NCBI RefSeq assembly: GCF_000002995.4
Contig: NW_025062475.1
Location: 4,254,528-4,318,527 of the forward strand
Length of the DNA: 64,000 nucleotides
Direction of reading: 5' to 3'
From: Brugia malayi
Lineage: Eukaryota; Nematoda; Chromadorea; Rhabditida; Onchocercidae
The position numbers and the translations under genes are program-made. Shown here piece after piece: positions 12,297 through 22,758 of this stretch; positions within the stretch are counted from its first letter, which is position 1, and each line of letters begins with the position of its first letter. The notes beneath the pieces are model-generated. The model was not told the origin of the DNA and did no database searches. It saw only the letters and a program-made list of their open reading frames with translations.

Positions 12297-12815
12297 AATT
12301 CTTCATGCATTTTAAATTTAATTCTGAAATGTCTGTCCTGAATTGAAGTATTGAGATCAATAGGTATAAAAAAACACCTGTTAGATCTTAACTACTGCGA
12401 CAATAATTGATATCTTTCCAACAATTATAAGCATTGAGTAAAGAGAAATGATCAATACCTAGTATCCTTTTCAAAGTACATTTCTCTTACGTGAAATGAA
12501 GAAGTATGGGCATCTTCTCTTCCCATATGACCAAGTCTTTAGCACTTTATTTATCTTTCGTTCGTTATACAGCAGTATATGCTCTTAGGCATGAAGTTGC
12601 ACAGCTGTCGTCTTTTGTGTGGCCATAAATTTAGGTTATAATCCTTCAAACACAATACACGTTTACATTTTTGACATCATTAGAATTATAAATTATCGAT
12701 GTTGTTACTCTCCTACGAATAAGATGAAGAAAATGGATGACTTGATGAGGAATTTAATGGAATAAGAGAGCAACCGAACTGTAGCTTACTGGTAAGGAAA
12801 AAATTGATAAAACTG

Positions 12816-13266
12816 ATTGAGACAAAGGATTTAAATAATGAGCACTGACTTGCAATAAGAGCATGATTATTGAGTAAGGAATCTTTATATGGTCTTTATT
12901 CTTTATATAGTCAGAGATGGGTTTTAATTTTGTAGCTTCTCAAGGAATGACTACTAGCTTAGAAAACTTTACAATATTTCGGCACTGGAAGCAAATTTAA
13001 TTTGGAACAAAGGAGTAGTTTTTAACATATTAAACAATGCACATGCTCGTCGTTAACAGTTGAAAATTTCTCGACAAGCAGATAAGCTTAGTTACAATGG
13101 GATGATGAGTGTTGGAATAATGACTGCTTACATGACTTATAATCTGAATAAGTTTTACATTTTTAATATTCAATTAAGAGTGATTTTAGTATTATGGATT
13201 AATACAATTTAATTTGATATATTTTGTAAATTATTTGGAGTCTCTCGAGATTATTTCGAGTTTTGC
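12816..13266 (-). mobile_element. LTR-like end of a decayed BEL/Pao element
   Basis: On the minus strand it begins TGTCGCAAAACTCGAAAT, directly downstream of the Pao integrase C-terminus at 13,340-13,480. Part of it (12,841-13,000) recurs in inverted orientation at about 14,560-14,760. Shared blocks include GAGAAGCTACAA..TTAAAACCCATCTCT, TTGTAAAG..TTTTCTAAGCTA and CTTACTCAA.AATC. Identity looks about 75-80%. GACAAAGGATTTAA at 12,822 also matches the intron LTR-like piece at 9,750. Confidence 0.45.
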
Positions 13267-13339
13267 GACACTCCCAACTGAAGAAGCTGGATGTCTTAAG
13301 GTTGGTTGAGTACTTTTGTTCAAATGTGTTGGTTTATAG

Positions 13340-14534
13340 CATTTCTAGTACGTCGAACGATAGGCCCTTGCTCATCGACACTTTGAATTGATTTGTCGAA
13401 TATTATTGGTTGAGAATCCGAATTTTTCTCGTCGTTGATTTCCAGTAGCTACAGCACATTCATCGGTCTGAGAATTTTTCCTTGTGGTAATTCTGTTGAG
13501 ACACTTCTTACTTCTTCATCCCTTTCTCTTTTAATTTCCTTCATTCTGGCTAGTTTCCACATGCCACGAAGAATTTCTGATAGATCATCTCTTGGAGAAG
13601 AATGTGCTTTTTATGTCTTTTCTTAAAGACTATTCAAATATTGTCTTTCCGTATTCCCCAGAAGGTTTCGAGAGTATTCGACACATACTGAATGACTTTT
13701 TCTTAAAAGTTTCAATTTATGAGGGATAAACTTTTCCAATTCATCCTCCTTATTACTAGGCATAGTTAGAGATGCATTCGGCATTTAGAAAATCAGTTGG
13801 GCAATATGACACAATGGTCAAAATTTACGTTAGAGGTCGAGTATTCAAAATACTTTCTACTTCCACTATTAGCGTAATCAATTCTCGTTCTCATAATAAC
13901 TTCCTGCTAATTTTTTCTATTTTTTTTTTTCTTTTTTTGTTACTCTTATTGCCTTTTTTTGTTAAAGCAATGAGTCGCTATATACTGTGCATTGTCGCTG
14001 AAGATTAATTCTAGATAGCCTCATCTTGCTGTAAATCTTCTCTGCCATTTCTAGGTGTACAGCTCTTGTTGTAAAAATATGTGAACAGTGCTATCCATCT
14101 TGTTGTTAATTCTTGATCACTTCTAATAGTGAGAGGACCTAAATAATGTAGTTCTACTCGTGTGGTCCGAAATGCTGGAAGATCGGCCATGGTAGTATAA
14201 TGGTTTAGTTGTCAGCATCTGCACTTTATGCACTTATTCAAGATTCGTTTAAATCTCGTTCTACCTTTCGTCGATCCTAGATTTGAGAGCGTATGTGCAA
14301 TTCCACCATGATACAATTGCTCATGTCATCGCTGAATAAGCAGTTCAATTATGGAAATATGATTTGAGAGATATATTGGATGTAAGTTACTCTCTTTGAT
14401 GCTTCGTTGAATATAATTTTAATTTCCTTATATTTGGAAAGAGCTTCATTGGTTCTTTTGGTTAGTATTATAATATTGTCGACATGGAGATTTTTCCTTA
14501 TCTCGAGCACAATTTTGCTTTTATAAGTTTCCAA
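13340..14534 (-). pseudogene. BEL/Pao retrotransposon pol remnant (RT to integrase C-terminus)
   Basis: In element order on the minus strand there are three recognisable segments. First is an RT stretch, NLHVDNIIILTKRTNEALSK, in an open piece at 14,349-14,534. Next come integrase pieces, MADLPAFRTTRVELHYLGPLTIR near 14,130-14,190 in two overlapping readings and LIFSDNAQYIATHCF near 13,965-14,010. Last is a C-terminal QGKILRPMNVL..LLEI near 13,440-13,490. Stops and frameshifts lie throughout, and much between RT and integrase is missing. This is the usual Pao order (RT, RNase H, integrase), so the copy is deleted and non-functional. Confidence 0.7.
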
Positions 14535-14539
14535 ATGAT

Positions 14540-14770
14540 AATTTGAGAGTAGTCAAATTTGCTTATAAAAAATCAAATTTGTTTATGACGTCAAAATATT
14601 GTAAAGGTTTTCTAAGCTATAGTCATTTGAGAAGATATTTCTTTGAGAAGCTACAATATTAAAACCCATCTCTTACCATTTAAAGAGTAAAGATTATATA
14701 AGAGCTTCTTACTCAACAATCGTGCCCTTGTTACAAATCAGTGTCCACTATACAAAGATTGAAATTCTTT
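14540..14770 (+). repeat. Inverted partner of the LTR-like segment at 12,841-13,070
   Basis: The reverse complement of 12,841-13,070 aligns here with substitutions and small indels. True LTRs are direct, so this inverted pair bracketing the Pao remnant implies either nested insertions or a local inversion. Confidence 0.6.
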
Positions 14771-16322
14771 ATCTTCATCAGTTCGTCTATACCAATTCAC
14801 AATAACTCTTCAGCACGCAAAAGTCCAATTCGACTCTAAGCCATAAGCTACATTCACACTAAACTCCAAATTTCACAACACGGATCCCATAGACTATTTT
14901 TGCCATTAATAGCCAACATTTAGGTATAAATAATAAGAAAGAGAGGGAAAAAAGGATAACGAATGCTTCCGATCTTTCGATTGTTGTACGATGTTTAATA
15001 ATAATTTTAAGTAAATGAAAATATGTTTATTACATAAATTATTGGCTTACAGCCATAATTAAAAAGCCAGTAAAATTTAAATTTGTAAAATCCAAAAATA
15101 TCAATGTATAAGTTAGGGAACACCGATATGTACATGACATCAAAATCCCCACCAAAAGCTCTCTCATTCAATAATACTGCCTATGAGTGATTTCACGATA
15201 AGTAGAACAAAGGAATTTTCTAGATTTGAGTGATCGTCAATGATCATTCCTTTACTTTTGTGTTTTTCATTAATACATAATTATCACTAATAAGTTCTAT
15301 GCATTGCTTAATAGCATTATGATAATAAAAACTGAAATGACTTCTCGCCAAACTTTTCTGAGCAAAATATAGTGGCGATGAAATTAATCGGATGCATACA
15401 ATTGAAACAAAAAAATTACTCAAAGATATAACAATAATTCCAGTTGAAATTTAAAAATCTTATTATTGTCTTCTTTGCTCTAAATTTAACTATTATTCAC
15501 GTATTATAATTTTATTGCTATAAGGAGGATTAAGAAAGCCTTACAAAATGAAACTGCACTTTTAGGGCAAATTATAAGTAAACAAGGAGTAACGATGCGA
15601 TTGAAAATTCCTGAAACTTTTCCTAAGTCTCTGCTAATGACATTGTATTTTGTCTCTGCGGGACGTTTCAGCATTGATACTTTAATGAAAGAAAATTATG
15701 GATTTAAATGTAATCGCTGAAGTCAAAGGTTGATAAACTTCAAAGTTACAAATGAATTGAATTAAAAATTTTAATTTTCAGCATTTACTATAGAGGATCT
15801 GAATAAAATAAAAATGTAGAGTGTGCAGCATAAAGCATAAAGGGTTTCTGATCAGTTTCGTTTCCCTTTCAGATTAAATAATTTTTGCTCAATGGAAATG
15901 ATCCCAACTCTAAAAAAATATCTTTGGCTAAAAAAAGCAAAGCTTATTAAACCTTCAGTCAGAATCGACTCCAAACTGGTGCTATCAAGCACATTGAAAT
16001 CATTAGAGAACTCATTGCTAAAGTCGTCTCATGCAGTGGTCGAGTTTAGTAGAGAGATAGTTAAATTCTAAGGTGAAGTACTGAATTTTTGAAATGACAG
16101 AAATATTCAAATGGAAGCTTTTATTTCACATTCATCAGCTGTCAATTTAATAATAGGGAAATTAGAATGAAACGGAAAAAGTATGAGTAATGATGCAAAT
16201 GAGACAGATTAAAAACTGTTTGAACCTTGGTCGTTTAATTCCAGCCAATTTCAAATAAAAACTTTCATTCGAGTATTTTTGTCATTTGGAAAATTCATTA
16301 TTTCACCTCGCTCTTCATTTCA
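14771..16322. other. No gene recognised
   Basis: AT-rich DNA. A short repeat, GAGTGATCGTCAATGATCAT followed by TCCTTTACTTTTGTG at 15,227-15,262, recurs twice at 18,306-18,385. Short open stretches near 15,560-15,720 show no family I recognise. Confidence 0.4.
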
Positions 16323-17256
16323 ATGATACAAATCATTTGGTTCAGCTTTTTGCTTTGCATCGTTTTGGCTAAGAATGGAAGTATCTCTCCGCTAAATCTC
16401 GACATCGATGACATCACATGGGATGACTGTAGCAATGGGTACTTCTCAACTAGTTCCAATATCCTTGATAATAGCAATTTGGAATCGATTCTGGGTTCAG
16501 GCATGGATATTCATAACAACGAACTAGAAATTTCTGCTGAGAATTTGCAAAATAGCATTTCATTTCATTCTTCGCACTTCGATTTTACTGATTTGTGGAA
16601 AAATGAACACAGAAGCAATGAGGATTCGAAAATCGAAACCGTTCCAATCACAACAGGAAATTACCAGTTGCAAGAATTATCGAGAACAGATGGCGAGAAT
16701 ATGCATGCTAGTATTTCGTCCGATCCTCTGCACTTCTTAGATTTCACTCATTTCCACAAAATTGAAGATGCAAGCACTGAACAACTCGAAAGAAAAACTG
16801 ATCTCGTTAATGCAAAAAACTTGGAGTTATTTGTTCTACAAAATCCCACCATTACAGGTAACACTAAACTATTGTTTGCAGTATATGCTTGCAATTTAAT
16901 CTCAATTTTCCAAATTACATCAATTAATTACCAAATGATATGTGAATGCAAAAAAAAAACAAATGTTATAAGACGGTTTTTCAGATGAGAAAAATTACGT
17001 GTGTCCCCATGTCGGGTGTACTATGAAAACTAAGAACTACAACGAATACATAGCTCACAGGAAAACGCACCCCAAACCTTTTATTTATGAATGCAAAGTG
17101 CCCGGTTGTGGGTTAATATTTAATTATCGTTCATCGTTGTTCAGTCATCGGCAGACACACGAACTTAAGCCTGAATGTGAAAACTGTGGCAGAATTTTCA
17201 GCTGTAAGAATAGTCTGAGTAATCACAGAAAGCACTGCACGAAAACCACACGTTAG
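16323..17256 (+). CDS. C2H2 zinc-finger protein with hydrophobic N-terminus, form a
   Basis: Two exons, 16323-16857 and 16985-17256, join at phase 1 (ACAG|gtaaca ... ttttcag|ATGAG) and encode 268 residues. Residues 1-16 (MIQIIWFSFLLCIVLA, then KNGS) look like a signal peptide. Residues 17-178 are acidic and S/N/D-rich with no known domain. Three fingers fill the C-terminal exon. Two are classical: C-x4-C-x12-H-x3-H beginning CPHVGC, and C-x4-C-x12-H-x3-H beginning CKVPGC. The third is a C-x2-C-x12-H-x3-C variant (CENCGRIF...HRKHC). TH-KPF-type linkers join them, which suggests nucleic-acid binding. A signal peptide on a C2H2 protein is odd. Either translation starts at an internal Met (for example residue 60, MDIHN) after another upstream exon, or the protein really enters the secretory path. 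Confidence 0.75.
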
Positions 17257-18260
17257 TTTCCCAAATTTAACAAGATTTAAATATGTTTATCTACTGGATG
17301 AAATGCACGTGAAAATGTGCTGAGAAACATCCGCTGTATAGGAATACAAAATTCAGTAAGTACTAGGACATTTATTTAATCACGACAAAGAGATACATCT
17401 TTCTTGTTTATGTTTAACATAAAAACTATAAATAGTATCTGTTCTTCTAAGAATCCGATAAATTTACAAACTATTTTCTTAAGAGGTTTTTTGCTTTTAC
17501 GTGAAATTGTGGATATGAATAGTAAAGAATAAGAACTTGACCTGATCTTGTCGTAGCAGAAAATCTACTGTTACATTTTTTTGTTTAAATGCAGGAAAAA
17601 CAAGTAAAGAACTGTGCCTAAGCTATATTATCACAAAATTTTTGTAATCAGGTTTCAAACTACGTAAGTTAATTAACAACTAGAATTATAAAGGCATATT
17701 GTAAGAGAATTTTTCAGATAAGAAAAATTACGAGTGTCCCCATGTCGGATGTACTATGAAAACGGAGAATTATAGTGAATACATAGCTCACAGAAGAACG
17801 CATCCCAAACCTTTTACTTATGAATGCAGAGCGCCCGGTTGTGGAAGAACATTCAGTAATCCATCAACATTAGTCAATCACCAGGAAATACACGGGCCTA
17901 GATCTCATTGCGGAAACTGTGGCAAAATTTTCATCCATAAGAAAAATATGAACTATCATAGACAGTGCTGCACTAAAGTTCCACATTAGTTTCACAAATT
18001 TGGTGCACAACTGAGAAAGATCCGTTGCATAGCAAACAATACAAATTCAATAGGTAATGCAATATTTAACTAAACTCAATAAAAAGATAGATCCTTCTCG
18101 TTTATATTTAACATAAAAGAAAAATAAGCAGTACCTGCTGTTCTAAGAATCCGATAAATTTAAAAATGATTTTTAAAAGAAGTTTTTTGCTTTTACGTGA
18201 AATTGTGGATGTAAACAGTAAAGAATCCTGATCTTATCACGCGGAAAATCCATAATTTTT
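16985..18260 (+). repeat. Tandem duplication of the zinc-finger exon and its 3' flank
   Basis: Homology continues past the stop codons. AAGAATCCGATAAATTTA and TTTTTTGCTTTTACGTGAAATTGTGGAT occur at about 17,449-17,515 and again at 18,143-18,210. The unit is therefore about 0.7 kb and includes exon plus 3' flank. The exon is conserved in frame while the flank carries indels. Confidence 0.85.
17718..17989 (+). CDS. Alternative or duplicated terminal zinc-finger exon, form b
   Basis: An exon-like copy of 16985-17256 of exactly the same length (272 nt) and phase. It has a good acceptor (ATTTTTCAG) and an intact frame to a stop at the same place (CTKVPH). It keeps all ligands of the three fingers, including the C-x2-C-x12-H-x3-C third finger (CGNCGKIF...HRQCC). 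It differs at predicted base-contact positions (for example CRAPGCGRTFSNPSTLVNHQ versus CKVPGCGLIFNYRSSLFSHR). Splicing from 16857 to 17718 would give a second 268-residue protein with the same N-terminus. I see no separate start for it. It could also be a partial pseudogene. Confidence 0.6.
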
Positions 18261-18305
18261 TCGGTTTAAATACGTTAAAAAATAAATACATATTTCTGAA
18301 ACATT

Positions 18306-18385
18306 TCGAGTGACCGCCAATGATCAGTGCTTTACTTTTGTGATTGTTTCGAGTGATCACCGATGGTCACTCCTTTACCTTTCTA
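18306..18385 (+). repeat. Two tandem copies of a GAGTGATC short repeat
   Basis: TTTCGAGTGACCGCCAATGATC and TTTCGAGTGATCACCGATGGTC are each followed by a TCCTTTAC-like block, in direct tandem. A third copy lies at 15,227-15,262. Confidence 0.7.
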
Positions 18386-18869
18386 ATTAAAGTAATAATC
18401 GCATCATCTTTTTGATAATTTCATTACTTTTGTATAATTCTAATAACACACTGCATTTGCAGACAATGTGAATATAACAAATCATTTGTAAAACTATGAC
18501 CTTTAGATGATCTGTACTCTTTATATGATGCATAGCAATCCGTAAATCCTGAAAATTCAAAATTCCAATTCGATTCATTTGCAACGTTGAAACTTATCAA
18601 TCTTTGACTTCACCGATTCAATTCATTTGCAACTTTGAATCTTATCAGTCTTTAACTTGCATGAAAAATTAAACTCATACAGCCATCAATTGTTACTTGT
18701 TGTGCAATTCCTGATAATTAATATATTTTTCATTAATTTATCATTTTTTCATAAACTCATGTGTATGGCTAGTACATATGAAAGAACTATCACATAGTGT
18801 AATTAATTTTTCATAACCAATAAAAATTTAAGTTTTTTCTAATGCTTCTTCAGCTGCATAACCGCTTTG

Positions 18870-19140
18870 ACATACATCACTCAAAGCAATGAATCTTCAA
18901 TCTTCATTGGTGTTCACCAAGTTACGAATTGCTCCCATCAAAGATATGGTTATTCTAAGATTAGAATTGCTTGCTATACTTATTGGAGTACGCTACTTAA
19001 TTTGTTATTAAACAAATGGAAACAGAACGTTATCTTGTGGTTTGCCTCTATATGTGCATTATTACATTGGAGACAAAATTGTTCTCGTCTACTACCGAAA
19101 TTCATTCAAATCTTGTCGAAGAAATAGCAGTAGCCAAATT
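18870..19140 (+). pseudogene. BEL/Pao pol remnant (RNase H region)
   Basis: One frame gives APIKDMVILRLELLAILIGV, and a second frame gives VILWFASICALLHWRQN then LLPKF. Together these match the Pao RNase H order: ...P.KSM.IPRLELLAALIG, then LWSDS.CAL.WI, then LP.F. At least one frameshift separates them. The tail also appears at the window's right end (63,966-64,000) in the other arm. Confidence 0.6.
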
Positions 19141-19498
19141 CTCATATTGATATATTTTAGACGAAAATAATAACCCTGTCATTGAAAACTTAAAAAATTG
19201 TTAATTTTGGGAGAGATTTAACTCAGTAGGATGCAGATGTTAATGTGGTAACACAGGAATATAATATTCCTTTATCAATAAAAGCAATAAATTTGATAGA
19301 GACGTAGGTACAAGTAGTGGAAATCCCCTTTTGTGGTCGAATTACTCTCTAATTGAATTTTCCTGGCTCTTGGTAAAAACATACACTTCAACTGAATATG
19401 AGTGATCTTCTTAACTAGCAAGCAGCATGCATAATAAACAAAGTACATGAATTACTAGAAGTTGGCCTGCCGAAAGAGTAATTAGTCTAACAAAGAGC

Positions 19499-19762
19499 TG
19501 TTAGGAGGTCAACTATGTAAAAGTTGACCTCGTAGATTCAAACATAATTTACAATTATGTTTGAATGACACAGGAATGAGGTTAACTAAGTGAGTCGACC
19601 TTATTGTTGATACCATGCAAACTCCGTGTAATATTGTGTAAAGCCTAAATATAAGATTGGGAATAAGGAGTTTAAAGTATAAAGATTATTTCGAGAAAAG
19701 TTCATAGAACGTATTTCTTACTCATATTCCCTACTCTCAAATAATATTTTAGAGTTTCGCGA
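19499..19762 (-). mobile_element. LTR-like element with two perfect hairpins
   Basis: On the minus strand it runs from TATCGCGAAACTCTAAAATA to GACCTCCTAACA. The start matches TGTCGCGAAACTC-type ends at 9,830 and 13,266. It holds a 10-bp perfect hairpin at 19,505-19,531 and a 14-bp perfect hairpin at 19,536-19,566. The mirror copy is 63,344-63,607. No flanking target duplication is seen. Confidence 0.45.
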
Positions 19763-19989
19763 TATTAAAAAAACTGGACAAACCTGCCGAAATATCCAGA
19801 AGAGGACTTTCTCCTCTTCAACTTGCAAAATTTGAACCATGGTAGAAAGGACTGAGATAGTTAACCGAAAATGAAAGTGGCCACTCTGGGAATTTAATGA
19901 AGATCATGGTGAATATGTTCTCCGATACAATCTCAGTTAAATTTCTTCCAATATAATCACAGTTGCGTATTATTTTGCAGCAAAGGTTA

Positions 19990-20165
19990 ATTTTGCATAA
20001 GTTTTCAGTTAATAGTGGATTTGAACGGAAGCTTTGTTAAGTTTGAGGAAAAAAAAAAACAAATTTTTTTGAAATTGTGAGAGCGAAAAAATGGATAAAT
20101 TACGGTAAGCGTTTTAAGAGGGAAATAAGTTCTCTACATTGATAATGGTCAATAATTAGAATTAA
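19990..20165 (-). repeat. Diverged inverted partner of 33,395-33,560
   Basis: The reverse complement shares ATTGACCA(C/T)TATCAATG, ACGCTTACCGTAATTTATCC, CTCACA, TCAAACTTAAC and TCAAATCCA with 33,395-33,560, in the same order. It is a small repeat family inside the arms. Mirror copies lie at 62,941-63,116 and about 49,550-49,715. Confidence 0.75.
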
Positions 20166-20222
20166 AATTAGAATACTTTTATATTTCTCCAACAGGCATT
20201 CAAATAAGACAGTTTTTAATCT

Positions 20223-20546
20223 ATGAATTTCTATCTCACAGATTTAATGCAAAATTATTTCGATTATTTTAACGTATTACTAAACTGCGAAAAAAACTAC
20301 GCAAATTCATCAGTTCATACGAAATGCTTCACAAAAACTGTTCGTAGAAAAGCACCGCTTGCAGGAAACACTTTAATTGGTTATACTAATTTCTATCACA
20401 TTCCATATATGATAATAGTATTACAGCAAAAATTTCAACTTATATTTCAAACTCAGTCGCATCCAAAATTTATGATTTCTCATATTGTTTTAGGTGGATC
20501 TCACACCACAGTAGTTGTCGTAAAAAAAACGGAAGAAAATTGTTAA
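20223..20546 (+). other. Unrecognised 107-codon open frame
   Basis: An ATG-initiated open frame, identical in form in the mirror at 62,560-62,883. No domain, signal or splice pattern convinces me. It is followed by three 17-bp tandem repeats (20,551-20,601). It may be chance in AT-rich DNA or a relic of an element. Confidence 0.2.
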
Positions 20547-20550
20547 TTGA

Positions 20551-20601
20551 CAAAAACCCTTTGTTAGCAAAAACCCTTCGTTAGCAAAAATCCTTTGTTA
20601 G
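20551..20601 (+). repeat. Three tandem 17-bp repeats
   Basis: CAAAAACCCTTTGTTAG, CAAAAACCCTTCGTTAG and CAAAAATCCTTTGTTAG stand head to tail. The mirror is at 62,505-62,555. Confidence 0.9.
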
Positions 20602-20661
20602 CAATCTTTGTTTCACATCATTTAAATGTCCTCGGCCGGATATGTGGTTAGTTCAGTTCTG

Positions 20662-20669
20662 TATATAAA
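20662..20669 (+). promoter_or_regulatory. Possible TATA box (TATATAAA)
   Basis: TATATAAACC stands in a locally less AT-rich stretch (CGGCCGG at 20,634), 119 nt before the SL1-like sequence. It could be an LTR or pol II promoter. Mirror at 62,437-62,444. Confidence 0.3.
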
Positions 20670-20787
20670 CCAACCGTCCTCCATTACAGTTATGCATTCG
20701 ACATTTTGGGGTGATTTTTGATATTATTTTAGTGTTTTATAATTATATTATATCTTTCGTTACGCGTTGTTATAATGTTGATTTGTC

Positions 20788-20809
20788 GGTTTAATTACCC
20801 AACTTTGAG
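20788..20809 (+). ncRNA. SL1-like spliced-leader sequence (21 of 22 match)
   Basis: The sequence starts GGTTTAATTACCCAA and ends CTTTGAG. It equals the nematode SL1 leader except for C instead of G at position 16. The next bases are GC rather than the GT donor of an SL RNA gene, and I see no canonical Sm site (AATTTTTGG-like) in the next 100 bases. A pseudogene or a captured trans-spliced leader is therefore more likely than a working SL RNA gene. The mirror copy is at 62,297-62,318 on the minus strand. Confidence 0.6.
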
Positions 20810-21274
20810 GCAAAATAAAATATCTGGCAGTCAATACATTCGAGGACAGTAGTACTAGTAAAAGAAAATCTTCTGCATAAGATTCCTCGATCAATTAGTC
20901 GATGTCAACTTTTGTCATACTTTTTCTAATTTGATTCTGAAAACATCATATGTCATCATACAATAAGATTTCCGAATTTCATAGCTACTATTTAATTATA
21001 CTTTATTCCAACCTCAAATTTAATTATAAATAATTCATTATTATAATGAAAATAAAAACTGAGTTGGAAAGTATTCCAAAAATTGTTATTTTGATTAACC
21101 AATCAACCGAAGGAGCAAAGAGTTCCACAGGAAACTGAGGTACATGTAAATGGAATTCTACATTGCAATGTTGGTAGTCACGTACGTACATTGAACTGTT
21201 CCATTAGTGCTTTTTCCGCATCATTTTAAAGATCCATTACACTGAGCACGTGACTATATAATCGTTCTTAACAA

Positions 21275-21463
21275 ATGGGAATTGAGGCTATGGTAAGGTC
21301 ACGTCTTCAGATGGAAGACCATCGTCTCGTTCAGATCTTGCTGTACGGTGGACTCGTCACAACAATAGATAGACGTGTCCTGAAAAAGAGGTACAAGTGC
21401 TGCTGCTTGAACAATCAACCTGAAAGATGTCAACTAATGTCAGTAATTCACTCTTGTCTTTAA
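21275..21463 (+). pseudogene. Non-LTR retrotransposon 3' ORF tail
   Basis: The open piece contains RLQMEDHRLVQILLYGGLV and KKRYKCCCLNNQPERCQL. This resembles the C-terminal tail of endonuclease/reverse-transcriptase LINE ORFs (WAGH..RM.DHRLP..LLYGEL...KKRYKD.LK..L..C). Only the tail is present. The mirror is 61,643-61,831 minus. Confidence 0.6.
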
Positions 21464-21690
21464 TCGAGCAATTTTTTTAATCATAGTGCAGCCACCATCG
21501 TTGAAAACGCATTAAGTGAACTGTCTCATGAAGAAAAGACAGCTTATTAAGGATTGAATCTCATTATCATGTGACCTTCTCTTTTTGCTGTAAGTTTATT
21601 GCTTGGTAAGAACGAAATATAATGTGCTTACCTATAAGATAAGATGGACAATAGTATAATCAATTAAATGTTTCCTGCAACTTTTTCCTA

Positions 21691-21772
21691 TAAATGATGT
21701 TCGTTGAAGTGAATATTTTGTATGAATTGTGAATTTGAGTATTTTTTTTGTATGAATTGTGAATTTGAGTAT
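21691..21772 (+). repeat. Arm-specific tandem duplication, left-arm version
   Basis: Here TTTGTATGAATTGTGAATTTGAGTA is present twice. In the right arm (61,322-61,421) that unit is single, and the neighbouring unit AAATGATGTTCGTTGAAGTGAATATTTTGTAT is doubled instead. Each arm therefore gained its own duplication from a common ancestor. Confidence 0.9.
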
Positions 21773-22531
21773 TTCGTAGTTTCGTAAGAATTGTTTGAAT
21801 ACTTAGTGAAGCATAGTAACCACTGCCACATTTCAATAAGATGAATTACTCTATGCTTGCTTAGTGAAGGATGAAAGGAGATTGTAGGAAACTGATCAGT
21901 AGGAAAAGAAATTATGGGAATGACACCGGGAAGCCCTAAAATGTCAGAAACATCAGTGATTAAAAATTTTGCATAGTGAGCCGATTGAGAGCTCGTGCTA
22001 TTTTTAACAACTCTGGAGAAATATTAAACAGTTAAATTAGTTCGAAAATACTTGAAATTCCGCTAAAATAATAAATTTGTGCTTAATTTACTATATTTTA
22101 ATCAGAAATGTACGATTAAATTCTGTTCCGTGCTATAGCTCCGGAGTTAGCGCTAATGTTGCAAGCTTTCCGGAACAAGTCGACTTGGTATCACCATAGA
22201 TAAAAGGTTGGTATCGGCATATACAGATGCATACATGGCGTTTCGGAAAAAAGATGATTGTCATCATCAGTAGATTTAAAATTAAAAAAAAAAAAAAACT
22301 TTTGAAATGATATTATACGACCACTTCAAAAATTTATTTTTTAAACGTGTTTTTTTTTAATCGGTCAAGTAAAGGTGCGCAATTAAATTGCCAAAATTTC
22401 ATTTCGGTATGAGTTTAAAATGTTATAAAAAGTCATACGACAGTGACTAAATTTAACTGTAACCATATTAAAAAATAAATATAACATTCATTTTTTTTTT
22501 TTTAAAAAAAACAATAGGTGTGAATTTTCAG

Positions 22532-22758
22532 TACGTGAGGATCTAGAGCAAATAATTCAGGACGACCAATCTGCTTTTCAAAAAAATATAAAGTAGGATA
22601 GTATGTTTTTCGCAAATATATTGTATTAGAGTTCTCAATTGGTACTTGATGAGGGTGAGCAATCGCGACAAGTGAAATACGACTGGACCGACACAGGACT
22701 GGGTAAGAAGGTTAAAAGACTCTTCGTTTCAGATAAGAGCGAAGTAGCTAATGAATGA
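22532..22758 (+). CDS. Putative two terminal exons of an unknown gene
   Basis: Exon-like 22532-22592 (after TTTTCAG, ending AA|gtaggat) can join 22632-22758 (after ATTAGAG). This gives a hydrophilic tail REDLEQIIQDDQSAFQ...SQLVLDEGEQ...KYDWTDTGLGKK ending SEVANE stop. No family recognised and no upstream exons assigned. The copy in the other arm ends at 60,343. Confidence 0.3.

Noticed and set aside
14175..14270. tRNA-like string (TGGTAGTATAATGGTTTAG)
   Set aside because: It resembles a D-arm, but no matching acceptor or T stems follow, and the minus strand reads as Pao integrase (MADLPAFRTT).
20788..20900. Functional SL RNA gene
   Set aside because: The GT donor after GAG is missing and there is no canonical Sm site or clear three-stem fold. 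It is kept only as an SL1-like sequence.
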